Source: an uncultured Lachnospiraceae bacterium
Lineage (GTDB): Bacteria > Bacillota_A > Clostridia > Lachnospirales > Lachnospiraceae
Direction: 5' to 3'
Assembly (NCBI GenBank): GCA_902780985.1
Contig: CACZHN010000125.1
Coordinates: 1 to 7,415 of the forward strand
DNA length: 7,415 nt
Shown: in pieces, positions 1 to 7,032 of the stretch
Layout of the letters: each line of letters opens with the position of its first letter
How positions within the stretch are numbered: the stretch's first letter is position 1
Program-made: the position numbers and the translations under genes
Notes under the pieces: model-generated
What the model saw: only the letters and a program-made list of their open reading frames with translations
What the model was told of the DNA's origin: nothing
Database searches by the model: none

Positions 1-3000
1 CTACAGGTTACGGCGAGGCTCTTCTTAAGTCTGCTCTTAATCTGGATTACGGTGAAGTTGAGACAATCGCTCACTACACTGCCGCTGCCTTCTTTGATCC
101 GAAGGTAGATACTATCCTCGATATCGGCGGTCAGGATATGAAATGTATCAAGATCCGTCAGGGTGTCGTAGATAACGTAATGCTCAACGAATCCTGTTCA
201 TCGGGATGCGGTTCCTTTATCGAAACTTTTGCCCGTTCTCTTGATTATCAGGTACAGGATTTCGCTAAGATCGCTCTTTTCGCTAAAAGTCCTATCGATC
301 TCGGATCGAGATGTACAGTATTTATGAATTCAAAGGTTAAGCAGGCTCAGAAGGAAGGCGCTTCTGTCGAAGACATTTCCGCAGGACTTGCTTACTCTGT
401 AATAAAGAACGCACTTCTTAAGGTTATCAAGCTCACCGATCCTAAGCAGCTTGGTAAGAGAATCGTTGTTCAGGGTGGAACTTTCTACAATGACGCCGTT
501 CTCCGTGCCATGGAGCTTGTATCGGGACGTGAAGTGATCAGACCTGATATCGCTGGTATCATGGGTGCTTTCGGTGCTGCTCTTATTGCCCGCGATAATT
601 ATTCGGAAGGCTTTGAATCAACTATCCTTCCTGCAGATGAAGTTGCTGCCCTCACATACGAGACTCAGATGGCCCGCTGCGGCGGATGTACAAATAACTG
701 TCTTCTTACCATAAATAAGTTTACGGGCGGAAGACGTTTCATAACAGGAAACAGATGCGAAAAAGGTCTGGGAATGAAGAAGAACGAAAGCAACGTTCCT
801 AACCTTTACGAATATAAATTTAATCGTATATTTAACTATACTCCTCTGGAGCTTGCAGACGCTCCTCGTGGAGAGATCGGTGTGCCTCGCGTTCTGAATA
901 TGTACGAGAACTATCCGTTCTGGTTCACATTCCTCACAAAGCTTGGTTACAGAGTTATCCTCTCACCGAAGTCAACAAAGGATATTTACAACATGGGTAT
1001 CGAGTCTATTCCGAGTGATACCGAGTGTTATCCTGCAAAGATAAGTCACGGTCACGTTATGTGGCTTATAAAGCAGGGACTCAGAACTATCTTCTACCCA
1101 TGTATTCCGTATGAAATGAATGAGACACCGGACGCTAACAACCATTACAACTGTCCTATCGTTACTTCATATTCCGAAAACATCAAGAACAACATGGAGG
1201 AAATCGAGACCGAGCATATCACTTATATCCGTCCGTTCCTTGCTCTTGATAATTCCGAAGCTCTTAAGGAGCGTATGCTCAGAGAGTTCACAAAGTATAC
1301 TGATGTTACTCAGGAAGAGATAAACGATGCCATTGATGCTGCTTATGCCGAAGCTGCCCGTGTAAAGGCAGATGTTCGTGCAAAGGGCGAGGAAACCGTT
1401 AAGTATCTTGAAAAGGAAGGAAAACTGGGTATCGTTCTTGCAGGCCGTCCTTATCATGTAGATCCTGAAATCAATCACGGTATTCCTGAACTGATCAATT
1501 CCTACGGTATCGCGGTTCTTTCGGAAGATTCCGTAGCTCACCTTGGCAAGGTGGACAGACCGCTTATCGTATCCGATCAGTGGATGTATCATTCAAGACT
1601 TTACAAGGCAGCAAACTACGTTAAGACCAGCAAGAATCTCGAGCTTATCCAGCTCTTCTCTTTCGGATGCGGTCTTGATGCGGTAACAACGGATGCGGTT
1701 AAGGATATACTGTCACGTTCAAATAAGATTTATACAGTACTTAAGATAGATGAGGTTTCAAACCTCGGTGCGGCACGTATCAGAATAAGATCTCTTATCT
1801 CTGCCGTAAAGGTTCGTCAGAAGAAGCATTTCGAACCGGTTGCTTCCTCAAGTGCTATCAAGAAAGTTGAATTTACAAAGGCTATGCAGGAGGACTACAC
1901 CGTTCTCTGCCCTCAGATGTCACCTATACATTTCAAGATGCTCCAGGTGGCTATGAAGCATTTCCATGTAAACTTTGTCATGCTTCCTGATGCCGAGAAA
2001 GATGCTATTGATGTAGGACTTAAGTTTGTTAATAACGATGCCTGCTACCCTTCCATCATAGTTGTCGGTCAGCTTATGAAGGCTATCCAGTCAGGAAAAT
2101 ACGACACGGATAAGCTTGCGGTTGCCATCACTCAGACCGGTGGCGGATGCCGTGCTACAAACTATATAGGATTCATCAGACGAGCTCTCGAGAATCTCGG
2201 TTATCCTCATATCCCGGTTCTTTCAATCAGTGCTCAGGGACTTGAGAAGAACTCCGGATTCAAGGTTAATCCGAAGGGACTTAAGTGTGCATTACATGCG
2301 GTAATGTACGGAGATCTCTTTATGAGAGTCGTTTACAGAACAAGACCTTACGAGAAGGTTAAGGGTTCGGTAAACAAGCTTCACAAGAAATGGGAAAGAA
2401 TATGTATCCATGACTTAAGCCGCGGATCTCACAACTTCAGACATATAGTTAAGGATATCGTAAAAGAATTCGATGAGATACCGCTTGATGAAAGCGTTAA
2501 GAAGCCAAGAGTCGGTATAGTCGGAGAAATACTTGTTAAGTTCCTTCCGTCGGCTAATAACCACCTTGTAGACCTTCTCGAGGCCGAAGGAGCCGAGGCT
2601 GTTATGCCTGACCTTCTTGACTTCCTCTCCTACAGCTTCTACAACAACAAGTATAAGCACGAATTCCTGGGAAAGACAAAGAAGTCCGAGATAATCGGTA
2701 TGAGTGCTATCAAGTTACTTGAAGGAATGCGTCGTCCGATGGTTAAGGCTCTTGAAAAGAGTAACCGTTTCGAACCGCCAACACCGATCGAGACTATTGC
2801 TTCATATGCTCGCCCTATCGTATCCATCGGTAACGAAACAGGTGAGGGATGGTTCCTTACAGGAGAAATGGTTGAGCTTATCAAGCACGGCGCACCAAAC
2901 ATCGTATGTTGCCAGCCATTCGCATGTCTGCCGAACCATATCATCGGTAAGGGTGTTATAAAGAAACTTCGTTCGGTTTATCCGGATGCAAATATTACTC

Positions 3001-3092
3001 CGATCGACTTCGACCCGGGTGCTGCCGAAGTTAACCAGATAAACAGAATTAAACTCATGCTGGCTGCAGCCCGCGAAAACCTGAATAAATAG
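1..3092 (+). CDS. Fused 2-hydroxyacyl-CoA dehydratase activase / HgdB-like protein (DUF2229), 5' partial
   Basis: The open frame runs through the left edge (first full codon at base 3), so the ATG at 138 is internal; 1,029 C-terminal residues are visible, and relatives I recall are about 1,400. Visible residues 1-200 are an ASKHA (BadF/BcrA/HgdC-type) ATPase module: LDIGGQD at 39-45, [10 protein letters not shown] near 62-72, [10 protein letters not shown] near 155-164, GAFGAAL near 188. Cys65 and Cys104 are 39 residues apart, matching the spacing of the HgdC cysteines (127 and 166) that hold the 4Fe-4S cluster between two subunits. A linker carries CGGCTNNC (226-233) and GNRCEKG. From about 290 a DUF2229/HgdB-like module follows, with CYPAK, YPCIPYE and YNCP cysteines and GRPYHVDPE near 481. 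A second HgdB-like part from about 632 has CPQMSP, NDACYPS and [10 protein letters not shown]. Known activases use ATP to drive electrons into dehydratase clusters; the substrate here is unknown. Cytoplasmic, probably oxygen-sensitive. Family call is firm, physiological role is not. Confidence 0.9.
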   Translation, partial: TGYGEALLKSALNLDYGEVETIAHYTAAAFFDPKVDTILDIGGQDMKCIKIRQGVVDNVMLNESCSSGCGSFIETFARSLDYQVQDFAKIALFAKSPIDLGSRCTVFMNSKVKQAQKEGASVEDISAGLAYSVIKNALLKVIKLTDPKQLGKRIVVQGGTFYNDAVLRAMELVSGREVIRPDIAGIMGAFGAALIARDNYSEGFESTILPADEVAALTYETQMARCGGCTNNCLLTINKFTGGRRFITGNRCEKGLGMKKNESNVPNLYEYKFNRIFNYTPLELADAPRGEIGVPRVLNMYENYPFWFTFLTKLGYRVILSPKSTKDIYNMGIESIPSDTECYPAKISHGHVMWLIKQGLRTIFYPCIPYEMNETPDANNHYNCPIVTSYSENIKNNMEEIETEHITYIRPFLALDNSEALKERMLREFTKYTDVTQEEINDAIDAAYAEAARVKADVRAKGEETVKYLEKEGKLGIVLAGRPYHVDPEINHGIPELINSYGIAVLSEDSVAHLGKVDRPLIVSDQWMYHSRLYKAANYVKTSKNLELIQLFSFGCGLDAVTTDAVKDILSRSNKIYTVLKIDEVSNLGAARIRIRSLISAVKVRQKKHFEPVASSSAIKKVEFTKAMQEDYTVLCPQMSPIHFKMLQVAMKHFHVNFVMLPDAEKDAIDVGLKFVNNDACYPSIIVVGQLMKAIQSGKYDTDKLAVAITQTGGGCRATNYIGFIRRALENLGYPHIPVLSISAQGLEKNSGFKVNPKGLKCALHAVMYGDLFMRVVYRTRPYEKVKGSVNKLHKKWERICIHDLSRGSHNFRHIVKDIVKEFDEIPLDESVKKPRVGIVGEILVKFLPSANNHLVDLLEAEGAEAVMPDLLDFLSYSFYNNKYKHEFLGKTKKSEIIGMSAIKLLEGMRRPMVKALEKSNRFEPPTPIETIASYARPIVSIGNETGEGWFLTGEMVELIKHGAPNIVCCQPFACLPNHIIGKGVIKKLRSVYPDANITPIDFDPGAAEVNQINRIKLMLAAARENLNK

Positions 3093-3094
3093 AA

Positions 3095-3136
3095 AAATCG
3101 AGGGACATTCCTAATTGAAGGATTGTCCCCCGATTT
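3095..3136. terminator. Bidirectional intrinsic terminator between convergent genes
   Basis: Two 18-base arms (3095-3112 and 3119-3136) pair with only two mismatches around a 6-base loop, AATTGA. The core pairs GGGACA with TGTCCC. On the + strand it begins two bases after the activase stop and is followed by CATTTTG; on the - strand it follows the acetyltransferase stop TGA (3136-3138), overlapping it by one base, and runs into TTCTATTT. Both sides are therefore T-rich enough for the hairpin to end transcription from either direction. Confidence 0.85.
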
Positions 3137-3579
3137 CATTTTGATAAATCGCCCCCGTCCCCGAGTCTCATATACTGTATCATACCGGGTCCGAGATTTT
3201 CGGTTGGTCTTGCTATAAATCCGTGCTTTTCATAGAACTTCTCACGGCCTTTGGCGCACATCAGATCAAACATGATTTCTTCGCCTTCGCCGATAAGTCC
3301 CGTCACATATTTCTTAAGCTGTTTCATAAGCATGGATCCCACGCCTTTTCCGTGATATTCGGGAAGTACTATAAGATCCTGTATATAACATATGACAGCG
3401 CCGTCACCGACGATTCGGCCCATTCCGATAAGCTTACCGTCATCATATGCGGATATACAATAAAGACAGTTTTCAAGAGCCAGCTCAGCTTGTCTTTCAC
3501 TTAATTTTTTCCAGCCTACCGCTTCTCTTAATGACAGATACTCCGCCACCGATAATCTGTCTTCACTGAACTTTATCAT
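3136..3579 (-). CDS. GNAT family N-acetyltransferase
   Basis: A 147-residue single-domain protein of normal length for the GNAT fold. The acetyl-CoA pyrophosphate-binding motif A is clear: strand QDLIVLPEY (67-75) followed by HGKGVGSML (76-84), the Q/RxxGxG/A signature. Motif B is FYEKHGF (115-121), then a conserved-looking GPGMIQY end (130-136). It would transfer an acetyl group from acetyl-CoA to an amine; the acceptor cannot be read from the sequence. No signal peptide or membrane segment, so cytoplasmic. The ATG at 3579 is supported by AAGGAG (3590-3595) ten bases upstream. It starts 24 bp after the hisF stop in the same direction with no terminator between, so it is probably the last gene of the his transcript; that position does not show a role in histidine synthesis. 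The TGA stop touches the shared terminator. Confidence 0.9.
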   Translation of the reverse strand: MIKFSEDRLSVAEYLSLREAVGWKKLSERQAELALENCLYCISAYDDGKLIGMGRIVGDGAVICYIQDLIVLPEYHGKGVGSMLMKQLKKYVTGLIGEGEEIMFDLMCAKGREKFYEKHGFIARPTENLGPGMIQYMRLGDGGDLSK

Positions 3580-3603
3580 TGAAACATAACTCCTTAGATA
3601 TAA

Positions 3604-4431
3604 CTATAATCTCACGGAAACACCTTTTCCTCTGAGATATTCTTTAACTTCTTTAATCTCAAGCTCTTTGAAATGGAACAGAGATGCGGCAAGCGCGGCA
3701 TCGGCTTTTCCGTCTGTCAAAGCATCATAGAAATGATCGCAGGTACCTGCACCGCCTGATGCGATAACCGGAACATCTACAGCCTCGGCAATAGCTCTTG
3801 TAAGCTCAAGGTCGTATCCTGCCTTGGTTCCGTCAGCATCCATACTTGTAAGAAGGATTTCTCCGGCACCCATTTCAACAGCCTTTACAGCCCATTCCAC
3901 TGCATCAAGCCCCATGTCTATACGTCCGCCGTTTTTATATACGGTCCATCCGTCCGACGGCTTCCATTCGGAATTTATCTTAATACTCTCGGCATAGCTG
4001 AGATTCGGATCTGCTGCCGCACCGACTCTTCGGCGTCTTGCATCGATAGCGAGTACAACGCACTGACTTCCGAACTTATCCGCAGCTTCGCTGATAAGTG
4101 TTGGATTATCGATAGCTGCTGAATTAACGGCTATCTTATCGGCACCTTCTCTGAGGATGGTCTTGAAATCCTCGATGGATCTGATACCGCCGCCTACGGT
4201 AAATGGGATAAATACCGTCTCGGCTACCTTTCTTACCATGTCGGCAACTATATTTCTCTTATCCGAAGATGCTGTGATATCCAGGAAGACCAGCTCGTCA
4301 GCGCCGGCTTTATCATAAGCTCTTCCGCATTCCACAGGATCTCCCGCATCTATAAGATCTATAAAGTTTATTCCTTTTACAACTCTTCCGTCTTTTACAT
4401 CAAGACACGGAATAATTCTTTTTGTATGCAT
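3604..4431 (-). CDS. hisF: Imidazole glycerol phosphate synthase, cyclase subunit HisF
   Basis: HisF takes ammonia from HisH and converts PRFAR to imidazole glycerol phosphate plus AICAR, linking histidine and purine synthesis. The 275-residue (beta-alpha)8 barrel opens with [16 protein letters not shown]; Asp11 and Asp130 (in VLAIDA) are the two catalytic acids and sit at the standard positions. Phosphate-binding segments are visible as FTVGGGIRS (77-85), NSAA (103-106), [15 protein letters not shown] (193-207) and VIASGGAGT (222-230). The usual length is about 253; the excess lies between Asp130 and GAGEILLTS, in a segment of about 57 residues where Thermotoga HisF has about 33, as I recall it (extra roughly at 136-159). 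Start ATG has GGGAG (4439-4443) seven bases upstream. It follows hisH by 17 bp, and the two products form a heterodimer in the cytoplasm. Catalytic residues are intact, so it should be active; the effect of the insertion is unknown. Confidence 0.96.
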   Translation of the reverse strand: MHTKRIIPCLDVKDGRVVKGINFIDLIDAGDPVECGRAYDKAGADELVFLDITASSDKRNIVADMVRKVAETVFIPFTVGGGIRSIEDFKTILREGADKIAVNSAAIDNPTLISEAADKFGSQCVVLAIDARRRRVGAAADPNLSYAESIKINSEWKPSDGWTVYKNGGRIDMGLDAVEWAVKAVEMGAGEILLTSMDADGTKAGYDLELTRAIAEAVDVPVIASGGAGTCDHFYDALTDGKADAALAASLFHFKELEIKEVKEYLRGKGVSVRL

Positions 4432-4448
4432 TTCATATCTCCCGAAAA

Positions 4449-5078
4449 CTATAAATTGATGAAGTTCTGCAGTATCTTAAGTCCGACTTCGGAACTCTTC
4501 TCCGGATGGAACTGGGTGGCGAATATATTACCCTTCTCCACAGCGGCATGAATCTCTGTTCCGTAGTATGTGCTTGCAGCAACCTCTTCCGGATTGTCTG
4601 CAGTAAGGAAATAAGAATGGACAAAATATACATACGGATTTCCGGTTATTCCCGCAAACAGTCTTGACTTAGGATTGATCTTAAGATCATTCCATCCGAT
4701 CTGAGGAACCTTCTGGAAAACCTTGGTTCCGTCTTCTGCGGTATATTCGTTCGGTATCTTTGTGATACGTCCTTTTATAAGTCCAAGGCCCTCTACTCCG
4801 GGACTCTCTTCACTTGAATCAAACAGAAGCTGAAGTCCGAGGCAGATACCTAAAAACGGCTTACCTGTTTCTACGAACTCATAAATAACCTTATCAAGTC
4901 CTCTGCTTCTGAGCTTATCCATAGCTAATCCGAAAGCTCCTACGCCCGGAAGCACAACTCTGTCAGCAGCAAGTATTTTGTCTTTGTCTCCGGTAATCTC
5001 AGCTTCCTGTCCCAGGTACTGAAGAGCCTTCTCAACGCTCTTTACATTTCCGGCATCGTAATCAATTATAGCTATCAT
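4449..5078 (-). CDS. hisH: Imidazole glycerol phosphate synthase, glutamine amidotransferase subunit HisH
   Basis: HisH hydrolyses glutamine and passes ammonia through the HisF barrel for imidazole ring closure. The 209-residue length is typical of this class I glutaminase. It opens with [18 protein letters not shown]; the oxyanion-loop motif PGVGAFG is at 44-50; the nucleophile is Cys79 in [10 protein letters not shown]; the rest of the triad is His191 and Glu193 in [15 protein letters not shown] (126-130) and YFVHSYF (151-157) are HisH signatures. The ATG at 5078 has GGAG (5085-5088) six bases upstream. The gene lies 67 bp after the stop of the DUF6465-like gene and 17 bp before hisF. No T-box or histidine leader peptide is recognisable upstream; the only structured element is the hairpin at 5109-5136. 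Intact triad and adjacency to hisF make the call secure. No sugar amidotransferase of the PseA/WbpG type is nearby, arguing against the surface-sugar HisH/HisF variant. Confidence 0.97.
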   Translation of the reverse strand: MIAIIDYDAGNVKSVEKALQYLGQEAEITGDKDKILAADRVVLPGVGAFGLAMDKLRSRGLDKVIYEFVETGKPFLGICLGLQLLFDSSEESPGVEGLGLIKGRITKIPNEYTAEDGTKVFQKVPQIGWNDLKINPKSRLFAGITGNPYVYFVHSYFLTADNPEEVAASTYYGTEIHAAVEKGNIFATQFHPEKSSEVGLKILQNFINL

Positions 5079-5108
5079 AATTTTCTCCGTAAAACATAAT
5101 ATAAACAG

Positions 5109-5136
5109 TATAGGGTAGGTTTTCGCCTACCCTATA
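5109..5136 (-). terminator. Perfect 11-bp hairpin before hisH, possible terminator or attenuator
   Basis: TATAGGGTAGG (5109-5119) pairs perfectly with CCTACCCTATA (5126-5136) around a 6-base loop. It lies 9 bp beyond the stop of the DUF6465-like gene and 30 bp before the hisH start. On the - strand the stem is followed by CTGTTTATATT, a poor T-tract, so termination is likely partial at best. On the + strand it is followed by A-rich sequence and would not terminate. It could limit read-through from the strong upstream promoter into hisHF, or protect the end of a processed message. The structure is seen directly; the function is inference. Confidence 0.5.
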
Positions 5137-5145
5137 AAAATCGAT

Positions 5146-5364
5146 TTAGAAATCGTTCTGAGTATTAATAATGTGAAATGAACCGTCAAGCTCATCGTTT
5201 ATCACATAATAAGCTTTATCTTCTTCAGGAATGAGATAAAGGTCGATTTTCTTGATATCTGCCTTCTTACGTCCGGATTCTTCCCAAATCCTCTCGGCTT
5301 CCTTAACAAGCTCGTCCTTGCTCACCTGCTCACCGTAAAACTCAACATATACTGATGTTTTCAT
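5146..5364 (-). CDS. Small DUF6465-like protein of unknown function
   Basis: The protein has 72 residues from the chosen ATG. A longer frame opens at 5400, but AAGGAGGG at 5372-5379 sits an ideal seven bases before the ATG at 5364, which starts MKTSVYVEFYGEQ. The sequence reads as strand (TSVYVEFYG), charged helix (SKDELVKEAERIWEESG), strand (IDLYLIPEEDKAYYVIN), then a short end GSFHI. The pattern of VxxYG, a KKADIKKIDLY-like core and YYVIN matches my recollection of the DUF6465 family, common in Clostridia and of unknown role. It is soluble and acidic, with no cysteines, signal peptide or metal motif. It has its own near-consensus promoter (5421-5449) and is followed by a hairpin, so it may be expressed much more than hisHF downstream. 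The family name is moderately sure; no function should be assumed. Confidence 0.8.
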   Translation of the reverse strand: MKTSVYVEFYGEQVSKDELVKEAERIWEESGRKKADIKKIDLYLIPEEDKAYYVINDELDGSFHIINTQNDF

Positions 5365-5371
5365 AGTTATA

Positions 5372-5379
5372 CCCTCCTT
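5372..5379 (-). promoter_or_regulatory. Strong ribosome binding site deciding the DUF6465-like start
   Basis: The - strand reads AAGGAGGG, a full match to the anti-Shine-Dalgarno core, seven bases before the ATG at 5364. The alternative in-frame ATGs at 5400 and 5388 would lie upstream of or around this site and add 12 or 8 residues unlike the rest of the family, so 5364 is preferred. Confidence 0.85.
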
Positions 5380-5420
5380 AACCTTCATATATAAACCCAT
5401 TTGCTAATAAGATAGTCCCT

Positions 5421-5449
5421 ATTATCGTACTTTTAATGAATCATGTCAA
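5421..5449 (-). promoter_or_regulatory. Near-consensus sigma-A promoter for the DUF6465-like gene
   Basis: On the - strand TTGACA (5444-5449, perfect -35) is followed by a 17-base spacer and GATAAT (5421-5426, five of six to the -10 consensus). Transcription would begin near 5414, giving a leader of about 50 bases before the ATG at 5364. It lies in the 103-bp gap after the kinase gene and points into the DUF6465-like, hisH, hisF and GNAT genes, which it may drive together if the hairpin at 5109-5136 is leaky. The spacer holds a small inverted repeat ATGA-T-TCAT next to the -35, too short to name as an operator. Confidence 0.82.
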
Positions 5450-5467
5450 CCCTTCGGAAATGCGTAA

Positions 5468-7015
5468 TCATTTGTCGATTACGGTTTCACTAAGTATCTC
5501 GCCGCTTATTTCATCGGGACCGTCTTTTGCATCGAATTCGGCATAGAATACAACTCCGTTTTCCGCATTGTATACTCCGTAATCTCTGTTATGTGCTTTC
5601 ATAATGGCTTCAACGATGGAAAGACCTATTCCGGAACCACCGTATTCACGGGTTCTTGCTTCATCGGCTTTATAGAACTTTATGAAAAGCTTGTCTATAT
5701 GCTTTTCGTCAATAGTGTCGCCTTCGTTGAATACATTTATTCTTACATTGTCGCCCTTCCTCTCGAACCATACGCGGATCTCTCCGCCTTCCTTCAGATA
5801 GTGGACGGCATTTGAATAGTAATTGGTTATAACTTCCTCGGTCATGAATTCATCGGCCCATACATATACCGATTCATTCTCTTCGAACTTCACGCGTCCG
5901 CCGCGCTGCTTAAGAAGGATATCCGCCGCATTGATTATACTTCTTGTGAGCTCGGTAAGGTCGAATCTTTCGATGGTAAGACTGTCGTCACCGGATTCCA
6001 GATGATTGAGATTTATAAGCCTCATAACCAGCTTGTTCATCTTGGCTGCTTCGTCAATGATAACGTCGCAGTAGAAATCCCTGCTTTCCGGGTCGTCGTT
6101 AACGCTGTCCTTAAGACCTTCCGCATAACCCTGAATAAGCGCGATAGGCGTCTTCAGCTCATGAGATGCATGGGACAGGAATTCCGAACGCATATCCTCA
6201 ACCTGTTTACGCTCTTCGATCCTGTATGACATTTCCAGGTTGGCGGTCTTCAGTTCGGAAATAGTCTTTTTAAGCCTCTGAGACAGAACGTTCATGGACT
6301 GGCCAAGTTCTCCTATCTCGTCGTGAGTTTTAACATCGACCATGGCATTGAAATCCAGGTCGGACATTTTCTTGGCTATTCTCGACATTTCTATGATAGG
6401 TTTGGTAAATGTATTCGATATGAAAAGAATTGCGGCCATCTCGATAAGGATAAATGCGAGAGCCACGAACGCAAAGAAACTTACCGCAAAACTTATGCTG
6501 CTGGTAAGCTGCTCAACAGGCATTCGAAGAACGATGATGAGGTCGTTATCCAGAATCCCCTGAAGATAATAATACTTTTCTTCTGTATCTTCGGGAATTA
6601 TTGTAGAAATGCTGTAAGGCTTTTCCTTATATTTATAGAGACCGAAATCCGTTGTATCCACGATATGCTGAAGTTCCTTCTCCACTATCTCATTCGGCCT
6701 TATAGTAGAATATATCTTGGACTTCGCATAATCTATAATGAATACGGTACATGAAGACGGATTGTCCACATAGCCGTAAAGACTGCGGATCTCACCGTTT
6801 CTGAGTTTATTCAGATTATTCTCATCGGTTATGAATTCGTTGCAGGATTTATAGGTCTGAATGAGATTGTTCATCGCATTTCTGACATAAAAATCCTCAA
6901 TAAAATGGCTGCTCACAGCATACGCACCGAAAACTGTGAGCAGTGAAGCAATCAGAACGATTATTGTGATTTTAAATCTCAGCTTAGGCTGAAATAACTC
7001 TTTTAATCTTTCCAT
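5468..7015 (-). CDS. Membrane sensor histidine kinase (HAMP-HisKA-HATPase)
   Basis: This 515-residue sensor kinase is of the EnvZ/VanS class. Membrane helix 1 is at about 15-35, an extracytoplasmic sensor at about 36-172, membrane helix 2 at about 174-200, HAMP at about 201-254 (with TKPIIEM and DEIGELG), and a short coiled coil. The HisKA dimerisation helix carries the phospho-acceptor His285 in SHASHELKTPI. The ATPase domain shows the N box NYYSNAVHY (Asn398, Asn402), a G1-like segment FNEGDTI (429-435), the F box FIKFYKADEART and the G2 box GGSGIGLSI (459-467). The sensor matches no named ligand domain I can assign; its only cysteines are Cys58 and Cys89. The ATG at 7015 has a weak GGAAAG site and follows the regulator stop by 17 bp, so the two are one operon. 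It should autophosphorylate and pass phosphate to that regulator. The signal is unknown. Confidence 0.95.
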   Translation of the reverse strand: MERLKELFQPKLRFKITIIVLIASLLTVFGAYAVSSHFIEDFYVRNAMNNLIQTYKSCNEFITDENNLNKLRNGEIRSLYGYVDNPSSCTVFIIDYAKSKIYSTIRPNEIVEKELQHIVDTTDFGLYKYKEKPYSISTIIPEDTEEKYYYLQGILDNDLIIVLRMPVEQLTSSISFAVSFFAFVALAFILIEMAAILFISNTFTKPIIEMSRIAKKMSDLDFNAMVDVKTHDEIGELGQSMNVLSQRLKKTISELKTANLEMSYRIEERKQVEDMRSEFLSHASHELKTPIALIQGYAEGLKDSVNDDPESRDFYCDVIIDEAAKMNKLVMRLINLNHLESGDDSLTIERFDLTELTRSIINAADILLKQRGGRVKFEENESVYVWADEFMTEEVITNYYSNAVHYLKEGGEIRVWFERKGDNVRINVFNEGDTIDEKHIDKLFIKFYKADEARTREYGGSGIGLSIVEAIMKAHNRDYGVYNAENGVVFYAEFDAKDGPDEISGEILSETVIDK

Positions 7016-7032
7016 AGCTTTCCGTGAAATAC

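Noticed and set aside
1167..1592. 141-residue - strand reading frame inside the activase gene
   Set aside because: Antisense to conserved DUF2229 sequence, with no family resemblance; a shadow frame.
138..3092. ATG at 138 as the start of the activase gene
   Set aside because: The frame is open back to base 3 and encodes conserved ASKHA sequence including the LDIGGQD motif just before this ATG, so it is internal.
5435..5443. ATGA-T-TCAT inverted repeat in the promoter spacer as a repressor operator
   Set aside because: Four-base arms are expected by chance in AT-rich promoter DNA, and no regulator gene points to it.
5463..5483. 7-bp hairpin CGTAATC/GATTACG overlapping the kinase stop codon, as a terminator
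   Set aside because: The stem is short and AT-rich, with no T-tract on the - strand after it; too weak to call.
5800..6110. Kinase G1 box FNEGDTI lacking the classic DxGxG as a sign of a pseudokinase
   Set aside because: The phospho-acceptor His, N box and G2 box are intact, and many Firmicute kinases of this subfamily have an FNxG form at this place, so loss of activity is not supported.
6323..6754. 143-residue + strand reading frame opposite the kinase gene
   Set aside because: It lies wholly antisense to conserved kinase domains, has no ribosome binding site and no recognisable protein features; a shadow frame.
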